From Gammaproteobacteria bacterium (lineage in GTDB: Bacteria; Pseudomonadota; Gammaproteobacteria; JAIEPX01): a stretch of 64,000 nucleotides of DNA. The DNA lies in NCBI GenBank assembly GCA_019748175.1, contig JAIEPX010000008.1, forward strand, positions 124,001 through 188,000. The letters run 5' to 3'. The translations under genes were made by a program, and so were the position numbers. Within the stretch, counting starts at the first letter, position 1. Each line of letters begins with the position of its first letter. The notes beneath the pieces were generated by a model that saw only the letters and a list, made by a program, of their open reading frames with translations, was not told the DNA's origin and made no database searches. This document shows, in pieces, positions 47,201 to 54,400 of the stretch.

Positions 47201-50200
47201 ACCAAAGCTGCTTTGAAATGGGACTACGGCGATATGCGAGACTTTATGAGAGGAGAAGTGCATTTCTTATTGTTGAATTACTCCAAAGCAGCGTTGGCCT
47301 ACGAGGAGGCGAAACGGGCAGTGGTAGCTGCCCGTGGCGTCAAGCCTCACTTCGTTGCTGATGTGTTGATTAATTTAGGGGGTGTGTATAAAGCACAATA
47401 CCGGTATCCTGAGGCGATCGTGGCGTTTGAGGAGGGGAAACGGGTCAGAATAGACACTCATGGCTCCAAGCATCCCTCTGTTGCTCAAGTACTGCTCGAA
47501 TTAGGGAATGTATATCAAGAAGTTGCCCAATATCCTCAGGCAATAGAAGTGTGTAAGGAGGCGAAACGAATCATAAAAGCCGTTCACGGTTCTGAGCATC
47601 TCTCCATGGCCGATGTGCTCATTAACTTAGGGATTGTGTATCAAGCGCAATCCTTGTATTCCAAGGCAGTCGACGTGTTTGAAAAAGCGAAACGAATCAA
47701 AATAGCCATCCACGGTCCTGAGCATCACTCCGTCGCTGATACGCTCAATAACTTAGGGATGGTGTATCAAGCGCAATCCTTGTGTTCCAAGGCGCTAGTT
47801 GCACTGGAGGAGTCGAAACGAATCAAAATAGCCACTTACGGCCCAAAGCATCTTTCTGTTAGCAGTACGCTGAATAATTTAGGGATTGTGTATCAAGCAC
47901 AAGCCCGTTATCTCGAGGCACTAGCAGCACTGGAGGAGTCAAAACGGATAGAAATAGCCATTCACGGCCCAGGGCATTCCTCTCTTGTCCCTACACTGAC
48001 TAATTTAGGGATGGTGTATAAATCACTTGCTCGGAATCGCGAGTCGGCCGAGATGTTTGAGGAGGTGATACGGATTGTGAAAGCCATCTATGGTCCTACA
48101 CATATCACTTTTGCTATTGCGATGAATAATTTAGGGAAGGTATATCAGTCGCAATCCCGGTATCTCAAGGCGCTAGCAGCATTGGAGGAGTCGAAACAGA
48201 TTATGATAGACACTCTAGGCCCTGATCATTTCAGTGTTTCCAGTGTACTGATTAATTTAGGGGGTGTGTATCAGGCACAATTCCGATATCCCGAGGCGAT
48301 CGCGCTGCTTGAGAAGGCAATACAGATTAGAACAAACACTCACCAAAGCTCCGAGCACCCCTCCGTTGCTGAGGTACTCTTTATTTTAGGGAGAGTGTAT
48401 TTAGATCAGATTCAGTATCCCAAGGCAATCGAGGCGTTTACTAAAGCTGAAGGGATGTTTGCTACTCTCGACCCTAATCATCTCTTTGTAGCTCATATGA
48501 AGTGTTATCAGGCCCTAGTATTTGTAGAGCAACAACGCTATATGGAGGCACGTAGGTTATTTGATGCGGCCATCAAAGTTTATGAGCTAGCTGAACACCA
48601 CACGCTAAAAGATACTAAAAGTTTTCGAGAAGAGTCTTATCTTCGAGAAGTCAACTTCTATCTGCTGAAAGAACCGATGGATACTAAATCTGCGAGTGTA
48701 TGTTACTCGCAAGTATTTCCTTCTCAAGATCATAAGGCAGTGCTAGATCCTAAGACGCATCAAGACTTGGCAAACAAGTGTTACGGAAAAAATAAATTGA
48801 CCGCAGCTTTAGAAAGTTACCGTATTCTGATTCGATTAGCACCGGACAATGTACATGCCCATCATAATTTGGCCTGTCTTATCCATGTGCGGGCATGCAT
48901 CGAACAGAGCAAAGGTGAAGACGGGCAGGCAATGAAATATATCAAAGAAGCCGAAGGCTATTTTGAACGGGCAATACAACTTGATGGCAAGGCAGGTGTT
49001 TGTACGGAGTATGCTCAATTTCTATGGAAAAACAGAGATTACTTAGGTAGTAATAAAGTCATTACGCTTTTGCAGCAAGCCATTGATTTAAAGCAGCTTG
49101 ACAAAATGCTTAGTTATGGTCTGATTGAAAGATTCACGCTTGATCAATATTTACAGTGCCTGCTTGATCAAGAAAACAAGCTCTCATTCAAGGCGTATTA
49201 TTTAGCGCATTATCTCTTGATTAAAGTGTATTGTGTTTCTAATCAGCTAGAGGCAGCGCAGAAGTTATTTCGCGGTTTCCAAATCCAGCAAAAGGCGGAT
49301 AAACAATCCTACCCATCGAAAAAAGCAAAACTATTAGCAAAAGTCAAAAAACTCATTCAAGCCAACCCAGATAAAACAAAACACTATGAAGAGGAACTGC
49401 GAAAGAAATTACTTGCCGATGAAAAACTACAGCGACTGCATCCAAGATTAGTTGCAGGTTCACAAGCTGCGATTGAGCGATGCGTATTATCTCAGCTTTA
49501 TCAGTCAGCAAATCCTATCCATACAACGACACTCGACCTATTATATTTCTGCAGTGCCCTCAATATTCAAAGTATTCCCGAAGAATTACTATTAGATTAC
49601 CTGCAACTAAAATTCTCCGATGCCAGCAATGAAACAAATCAATCCATGCTGTGTACTGTGATCCAGGCAAGCGAAGCTCTCATTCAATCAGATGGTGAGG
49701 GTAACTACTGTTTGCATCCTGTCACTCGGATTGTGATCAATAATGCATGGTCATTGGATGAGCCACTTTATCAATCAGCTCAGCACCAAAAAAGACAACG
49801 CGATGCTATATTTGCAGCCGCTGCTATTTTATCTCAGCGCTTTACTGACAAAGCAATGACAGAGCGCGTAGTATTTAATTGTAATGAAGCCTTACTGCCT
49901 CACGTCGATGCTTTATTGGCTCACTGTCCTAAATTAGAATTGATTGGCGATAATGAATTACTCAACGCTCTCTTGCCACTTTATATAAGTCGCTGTTTTA
50001 TGCAATTATCCCTTGGTGAGAAGCGAAGTTTAGTTCCACCCATGGCGACGCGATTACGAAGTACATTACTCAAACGCGCTAAAATCGATGTATTAATCGA
50101 TACACCCGAACATCGCACTACGCAATTGGCCTCATTGAACTTCAGATGGCCACGTTATTACGTTGCCATTATGTACATCCTCGGCCGCACTGCAGTGCAT

Positions 50201-51028
50201 CCAGTATCGACATCACCTATCAGTGTAGCGGAGAAGTATTTTCAAGAATGTATCTCTATTTCTGATGTAATTGAACATAGAACTAGACGTTGCCCTCATT
50301 ATCGCTATTTATCCGAACGCTCATTATTATCATTACGTTTTAACGCACACAAAGAGGCCAGTGTGTTTGAATTAAAGGAATTAATAGAAGCTTACGAGCA
50401 TTTGCTACTCGATGATAAATCCTACTTAACCGACCACAACGAGATAGAAAATTTTCAAACAGATTTATTCAATCAGCGTGTATGTGCTCGAAGATTGGCG
50501 ATGGTGTGTATGGTACTGGCAGGGAAAGTCGCTGCAACAAAGATGGGTGATTATTTTAAAAAAGCACAAACCTATTTATTGGCTGCTCGTGGTGAGGGAA
50601 TGCAGTATGAACAAGGTGGGGAATATGAAAACACATTGGGAATGCTGTATTGCCATAAACACAATCCAGACCGAGATATTGCCAAGGCAGAGCGCTATTT
50701 TCAACAAGTCTATGATCAAGAATCTGCAAAAAATGGAGGTCTAGGCAAGCGAGATTTCGTTTTGGCAGATGCAGCGTATGGATTAGCAGTTATTGCATTA
50801 GAAAAAGGTGATATAAAAACAGCCCGAGAAAAAGCAGAGCTGTGTATCTCCATGCGAAAAGAGATAAAGTCTGATCAATTGGAAGAGGCTAATGCATTAC
50901 TCACCCAAATAGACAAACCATCATCACCACGTGTATTAAGAGACTCGCCGATATTAGCTAGTAAAGCGCCAAACAAAACAAATTCAAAGAATGAGGAAAT
51001 TGAAATATCACTAAATCCAAATCTGTAA
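41258..51028 (+). CDS. 3256-residue fusion: NT-TPR-OTU + NT-TPR + STAND-type C-terminal arm
   Basis: Module 1 (1-1400): nucleotidyltransferase with G185-S ... D197-F-E199, six perfect TPR repeats, and OTU protease (Cys1222, His1383). Module 2 starts at M1416 and repeats the same N terminus and nucleotidyltransferase (G1600-S ... D1612-F-E1614), then ten TPR repeats. Module 3 (about 2680-3256) is homologous to the C-terminal winged-helix/TPR arm of the patatin-NB-ARC protein at 51433 but without its P-loop ATPase; it ends with SPRVLRDSPIL and EEIEISLNPNL. An internal ribosome binding site before M1416 suggests that two neighbouring genes became fused in frame. A 44-codon insertion lies within the second nucleotidyltransferase. 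The activities are those of the families (nucleotidyl transfer, ubiquitin cleavage); targets are unknown. AGGAG precedes the ATG at 41258. Confidence 0.85.
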   Translation: MEIKMEAKIERIIVELKKARDAQEPEKSRQFAANFERLGDYFVEQSETQIDDLLTCHRTALKAISLYNLALASAQLISDDQTIKKLLEKIHAIENAIIERSGGKPIYQSLALYEQEIEGWKKKLHSIRSEAKATLEKVDLGSPEVQTIYKTIAAGLKLLVKDMIESFFKILPLPNDCVYSIITLGSLAREEATPYSDFEWAILIENPNHKEYFRRLTELLWIKVINLGETTARMMDIVELDWFSESDSPCRKGFSFDGQMLSGCHTPLGNKHHTLNKIRTIQQSTILSTEEKASQIQKIKEGEYELIGTQEELAQFQTQRWGTKRGFCTVLSTVAPIISNNDHLVQDYEKHMAKIWNFPFGGDSNHTLIQQRSLTYLNESIERFKFQGGHFGKETHYFDAKYHLYRLPNMLIDHASSYFSIQPKNLWDRLEGIFGEAGIVHFPEKSVALKQVVSQVLGLRLRAYLKKRYRDDHVIMFDSESPEKNEVAVKKYIGVDETILLQIYSELIELQWRMESFIEERGASAALAQRYGDVTDFMRGEVHRLLLNYPKAAVAFEKAKRVMIATHSIEDNRVAGTLNNLGMIYHLQDRNSEAIVAYEESKRITIGTYGPEHLSVAETLNNLGVVYEAQRRYPEGITAFEESKRIMIAIHGPDYVGVASPLNNLGVVYRAECRYSKALAAFEEAKRITIATFNHEHLGVAETLNNIGAVYSAQGRCREAAAAYEEAKRIKIASLGPKHPSVAVTLNNLGVVYKLQARYREAIAVFEEAKRIMLTTLSPEHPYIAETLCNKGLILIEQGLYEEARALFKAALIVYKRAQHPNQEITNNHIMISYIREGNVFMLQKDMDSHRASSCYQHVDSSLDPDSPESPKIHEALARKFYDMGQLTPALEHYSILIRLGLGNASAYHNLACIIHARACIELSKGEVKLALDYIKEAEGYFERAIQLTSHEEVCTDAGVCTEYALFLWKNRDFYGNKKIIALLQQAIALKQLDKRLSYGRMERSVVDQYMQILLDQENHLSFKAYHLAHYLLIQVYCAMDQLPAARALCRDFQAQVKEDEEAYEITQIALCAQFSDLMEADPDKTKHYEEQLRQQSLANEKQQRLHARLVECSKAEIKRVILSQIRESKQPVRPSSQSPRLFKDSLKYDGEAVNKKIESVQKTVSRVSTSSENQKGSVEEIFGRHGLFTHEKKNASEQKAFFDKAIPEGFRLSEAKGKGDCFYDSCAQELYERSGKNEYTIKSLRLLCHEYAVALDKRCNGNPQHPENWIAKAFNYDTRKYHDYLANVRYTVEEREAGEGVGDDKLAIWGEQHIDGRILSEKLGIKLHVIEVRENPDDETNKTQKFIVSHNLVDEAGLKNVEEDKIDWKEETLLHIAVCNLHFVPILKIMVKQTNVTDLNIDKHNREISRGEETMEFKMETNDESIITKLKEARDAQEPEKSRRLAAGFEALGDNFVEQSETQKDNLLICHRTALKAISLYNLALSSAQFVNDDQTNKKLLEKIQAIEKVMIERSGGKPIHQNSSSYEQEIEYWKRRLQNIRAEAKAALEKVEFGSPEIQSIYKTIAAELKLMVKDMIESCFKILPLPNDCVYSIITLGSLAREEATPYSDFEWAILIENPKYKNNFRRLSELLWIKVINLGETTARMMDIEELNWFDESESPCKKGFSFDGQMMSGCHTPLGNRHHTASKIRAIEQNSLLNKGEKATQIQKIKDGEYELIGTPEELAQFQTERWETKRGFCTVLSTVAPIICNTVKLAAVPVVRNTLVSRIRKLKFSKIIKRFNNSANGLPSNSSETIDYLVQHYEENMRVIWNSNIESNPQKTLIQQRSLTYLAESVKRFEFKGGYFGKEMHYFDAKYHLYRLPNMLIDHIASYFGIQSTNLWDRVENIFGKDGVVNFPDKSKALKRAISQVLGLRLKAYLKKGYRDDHILMFDPQNPEKNQAAVQKYLEVDETLLIQIYSELIELEDRTLSFIEKRGTKAALKWDYGDMRDFMRGEVHFLLLNYSKAALAYEEAKRAVVAARGVKPHFVADVLINLGGVYKAQYRYPEAIVAFEEGKRVRIDTHGSKHPSVAQVLLELGNVYQEVAQYPQAIEVCKEAKRIIKAVHGSEHLSMADVLINLGIVYQAQSLYSKAVDVFEKAKRIKIAIHGPEHHSVADTLNNLGMVYQAQSLCSKALVALEESKRIKIATYGPKHLSVSSTLNNLGIVYQAQARYLEALAALEESKRIEIAIHGPGHSSLVPTLTNLGMVYKSLARNRESAEMFEEVIRIVKAIYGPTHITFAIAMNNLGKVYQSQSRYLKALAALEESKQIMIDTLGPDHFSVSSVLINLGGVYQAQFRYPEAIALLEKAIQIRTNTHQSSEHPSVAEVLFILGRVYLDQIQYPKAIEAFTKAEGMFATLDPNHLFVAHMKCYQALVFVEQQRYMEARRLFDAAIKVYELAEHHTLKDTKSFREESYLREVNFYLLKEPMDTKSASVCYSQVFPSQDHKAVLDPKTHQDLANKCYGKNKLTAALESYRILIRLAPDNVHAHHNLACLIHVRACIEQSKGEDGQAMKYIKEAEGYFERAIQLDGKAGVCTEYAQFLWKNRDYLGSNKVITLLQQAIDLKQLDKMLSYGLIERFTLDQYLQCLLDQENKLSFKAYYLAHYLLIKVYCVSNQLEAAQKLFRGFQIQQKADKQSYPSKKAKLLAKVKKLIQANPDKTKHYEEELRKKLLADEKLQRLHPRLVAGSQAAIERCVLSQLYQSANPIHTTTLDLLYFCSALNIQSIPEELLLDYLQLKFSDASNETNQSMLCTVIQASEALIQSDGEGNYCLHPVTRIVINNAWSLDEPLYQSAQHQKRQRDAIFAAAAILSQRFTDKAMTERVVFNCNEALLPHVDALLAHCPKLELIGDNELLNALLPLYISRCFMQLSLGEKRSLVPPMATRLRSTLLKRAKIDVLIDTPEHRTTQLASLNFRWPRYYVAIMYILGRTAVHPVSTSPISVAEKYFQECISISDVIEHRTRRCPHYRYLSERSLLSLRFNAHKEASVFELKELIEAYEHLLLDDKSYLTDHNEIENFQTDLFNQRVCARRLAMVCMVLAGKVAATKMGDYFKKAQTYLLAARGEGMQYEQGGEYENTLGMLYCHKHNPDRDIAKAERYFQQVYDQESAKNGGLGKRDFVLADAAYGLAVIALEKGDIKTAREKAELCISMRKEIKSDQLEEANALLTQIDKPSSPRVLRDSPILASKAPNKTNSKNEEIEISLNPNL
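42902..43657 (+). repeat. six tandem 126-bp TPR repeats (first block)
   Basis: Six copies of the 42-codon kinesin-light-chain unit, starting with YPKAAVAF and ending with LILIEQGL, inside module 1 of the 3256-residue protein. Long antisense open frames arise here from the codon pattern of the repeats. Confidence 0.85.
45490..45505 (+). promoter_or_regulatory. internal ribosome binding site and start codon
   Basis: GGCGAGGAAACT followed by ATG at 45503, inside the long frame. The codons after it (MEFKMETNDE ...) align with the real N terminus of the gene at 41258 (MEIKMEAKIE ...). It probably was, and may still be, the start of a separate protein of 1841 residues. Confidence 0.6.
46526..46657 (+). 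other. 44-codon in-frame insertion with palindrome
   Basis: Relative to the two sister genes, 132 bases are inserted between CNT and DYLVQHYE in the second nucleotidyltransferase module. The inserted peptide is basic (RIRKLKFSKIIKRF). Within it AATTATTAAA (46597-46606) and TTTAATAATT (46610-46619) form a perfect inverted repeat with a three-base loop. Confidence 0.5.
47279..48538 (+). repeat. ten tandem 126-bp TPR repeats (second block)
   Basis: Ten copies of the 42-codon unit (one is 43, the next 41 codons) in module 2 of the 3256-residue protein, from YSKAALAYEEAKR to the start of YMEARRLF. More diverged than the block at 39002-40135. Confidence 0.85.
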
Positions 51029-51052
51029 TATTCAACTTGTTAGGAGAGATTT

Positions 51053-51137
51053 ATGGAAACGAAGGATGAACGCATTATCGCAGGGCTAAAAAAGAACGGA
51101 GTGCACCGGGACTGAAAAAGATAATTTATTAACTTGA
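51053..51137 (+). pseudogene. broken start of a sixth nucleotidyltransferase-TPR gene
   Basis: After a normal GGAGAG site, ATG opens METKDERIIAGLKK, which matches the N terminus of the genes at 41258 and 45503, then stops at 51113-51115 after 20 codons. Directly downstream, AAAAAGATAATTTATTAACTTG still matches the sister genes about 100 bases further along (near 41409 and 45651), so an internal deletion removed the part between. Nothing of the rest of the gene is recognisable. Confidence 0.7.
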
Positions 51138-51432
51138 TGCTAAAAAGTTACAAGTGGTTTATTAATCAACTAATGAGAAAAATACTAGCATCATAAAGTA
51201 ATAAACTTATCGACCAAGCAATTAGTGACTATTCAGCGAAGATGTTGGCGTTGGCTGGAATATTTTGACATGCTCTAAAAATAATAGTATAAAGGCTCAG
51301 CACTGAATGAAGTTTTGCTGCTATGGCACTAGCAACTAAATTTTGTAGCGGAAAATACACATTACCAATGGCTTGAAACACTGCTTCCATAGTATTTATG
51401 GTGTAATTTTAAATTAAGGTAAGGATTTTCCA
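51138..51432 (+). promoter_or_regulatory. promoter and leader of the patatin gene
   Basis: TTGACA (51265-51270), spacing exactly 17, TATAAA (51288-51293): the best sigma-70 match in the window. It gives a leader of about 130 bases before the ATG at 51433, whose ribosome binding site is AAGGA. The rest of the spacer shows no gene. Confidence 0.7.
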
Positions 51433-54400
51433 ATGAAAAAAATGACGCGTATATTCTCGACTCGACCACATTTAAGCTTCCTCAGTCATTATCGCCGTCC
51501 CTTACAACAATCAACGTTGGGTTCAGAGATAATGCGTGGTGGGCATTTACAAAAAAAATCATTTACATCCGTAGCCTACTTTTTCTTCTTTTCAGGAATC
51601 TTAGGATTCGCAAATTCGGCGGCAGAATCAACCGAAAATCAGACTGATAATTCGGATTCTTTAAGTGCAGACAGCCAATTACGTATTACTAACCTGGTCT
51701 TCAAAGGTGGCGGGCCCAAGGGAATTGCGTTCAAAGGCGTACTTGAGGCTCTTGAAAACAACCAAGGCCGATATCTGCCAGATGTCAAGCGTGTGGGAGG
51801 TAGTTCCGCCGGTGCGATCACCGCTGCGCTGATTGCAGCAGGCTACCATTCAGGTGAAATACGCGAAAAAATATCCACTCAAATCATGTTATCATTTTTA
51901 ACCAGTAATCTTGAGCCAAACGAAAAAGAAGTCGTGGCTTCATTACTTACTGCATATCAAGCACCCGGGGGGCGTTATTTCTCATTTCCAAAGTTACGAA
52001 CAATAAAAGCAGGATTGCAGCATCCAGTGCAGACATTTAAATTGTTCTCTAAAGCTTACAATAATCAAGGATTGTCAGATGGTGAATATTTTAGAGATTG
52101 GTTAAATTCATTACTGACTGAGAAAGTCGTTGAAATTGAATTAGCGCATCGCTGTAATACTCAACCAAATGTAGATCGTGAAAAAGAGTCCATTGTACTG
52201 AGAGAAAAATACAATAATTTAACCTATGGACAGCTCACTGAACTGATTGAAGCAGAAAGTCATCGTAAAGAAAAGCATTATAAACACCTGTATGTGGTAG
52301 AGGCTCACAACGCTCCAGTTTCAGGTAAGTTATATCAAAGAATCAGCACGAGCGAGGTATTAGATTATTATGCTAATGAGGATCCTACGTTATATGACAA
52401 AGATTTAATTATTGCTGATTCAGTGCGTGTGTCGATGTCAATACAGTATGCGTTTACGCACGGCAAATTAGGATATAAGGACGATAAAGGAAATATCATT
52501 AAAGGAGACCCTATCGGTAGTGATGGTGGTAACTTGGAAAATTATAAATATCGGTTATTTGATCAGCAGCAGTACTTGACCTTCCCCGATCCAAAGAAAT
52601 CACCAAAAGAAGAAGTTAAAAATCATGAGACATTAGGTTTTGTCTTGGTTGATAAACGTGCAAGTAAGATGAGTAGGTTAGGATGGTTGTGGCATAATGC
52701 TAAAGTCACCTATTATCAAAAAAAATATAAAGATGGTGATCGCGCAAAAGAAAAATCTCATTATATGGATAGACAACTAGCGGAAGCTGTCGTTGGTGAC
52801 CCTAATGAAATTCCTCGCCATGTTATTGTTGACACTCGGGGTGTGAGTCTGATTGACTTCAACCTTTCTAATGATAAACAAATCGAGTTGATGCAATCAG
52901 GTTATGATGGCACAACATTATACCTGGAGAGTCGAGGAAAAGAATTACACAAATATCAATTGGGTGAAGACAAAGCAAACAAAAATAAGATTAAAATTTA
53001 TCTAAAACGCTATGCTGAGCATAGTAATCTTGATGACTATTCGCCCAACATTTGCTATGTTAACACGCACCATGAATCAAAGTTGCTCAGTACTTTTTAC
53101 CCTTTAAAAAATAATCACGATAAACACCTAATGGGAATCTCGATCGAAGGGATGAGTGGTATGGGCAAAAGTGAGCTTGCCTACCATATGGCTCACCAGT
53201 ATATGGAGGAGCATTTTTGGCACACATGGCGAATGGAACAACTCAGTGAATCAAGCAGGCTACATGTATGGATTTTTGATGCGACCAATTCAGGCACATT
53301 GTGGAATAGTTTCCGTGAACTGCCTCTTGCCGTAAAGAATCAAGCGAGCCCGCACGTAGCTTCCTTGGATGCTATTCATGACACACACAATAAATTAACG
53401 CAATTTCCTAATTTTCTTTGGGTGTTTGATAACGTAGGTCATAATGACTCAAGTGCTTCCAAGGGTGATATACACATTAGTGACTATATTCCCAAAGCTA
53501 CCACCAACGGTTATCTTTGGGTAACAACACAAAATTCTCTGAAAAATACCCGAGGTCTTCAAATGGAAAACATCAATCTCAATGAGGGAATGCTTTCCGG
53601 TGAAGCAATTGACCTACTGAATAAGCGAAGCAGCCGTAAATATACCTACAGAGAAGCTCAACACGTCTTAGAAGCATTAGAGCATGTTCCTCTCAGTATA
53701 GCATTGGCGGGTGAATTTATTCGCAGGGAAGCTAGTTCACTCAGTGATTTTTTAACGCTTTTTACATCTTCTAAAAAACAATTAACTAGAGAATTTGCTA
53801 CACTTTCGCAACAAGTAAACTATCGAGGTGGAACTATCGCAGCAACTTTGCTCAGCCTTAATTCAATAGCGAATGTGGATAGTGGTGAAGCTGATGAGGT
53901 TTTGGGGTTGATATTTTTGTCCAGCAAACTCCATGTGTCACATATACCAATGATATTATTGTTGGATTATATAAAGTCCCTACATCCAGAGTTCAGTAAT
54001 GAATATTGTAAAATTTATTTAAATCAGCTTATCCGTAATAGTGGCTCACTTTTAATACCTTTGTCTGCAGGTGCTGACTCCGCCATCCGTATGCATAAGG
54101 TTACGCGTAGTTTAGTCAATAATGAATGGTCCCTGGCAGACCCTTTCTTTTTATCGTCTCGATATCATCAAAAACAAAGTATGGCACTAAAAACAGCCGC
54201 CAGACTCTTATCAAATCATTTTACTAACAAGGATATGATTGAAGAAAAGCGGTTCGGAGAAAATTTATGTTTTCTACCTCATGTGGATGCACTGTTATGT
54301 CTGTGCAATGATTTTGAGAAGATAAATGATTTAGCACTTATAAATGTTCTAATACCACTTTATAAAACACGATGTTTTATGTATGACTCGATGGGCAGTA

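Noticed and set aside
39002..48538. Regularly spaced repeats as a CRISPR array
   Set aside because: The unit is 126 bases, fully coding, without unique spacers, and translates to kinesin-light-chain TPRs.
51234..51392. Minus-strand frame of about 53 codons (MEAVFQAIGNVY...)
   Set aside because: It overlaps a near-consensus plus-strand promoter and the leader of the patatin gene, and no ribosome binding site or homology was recognised.
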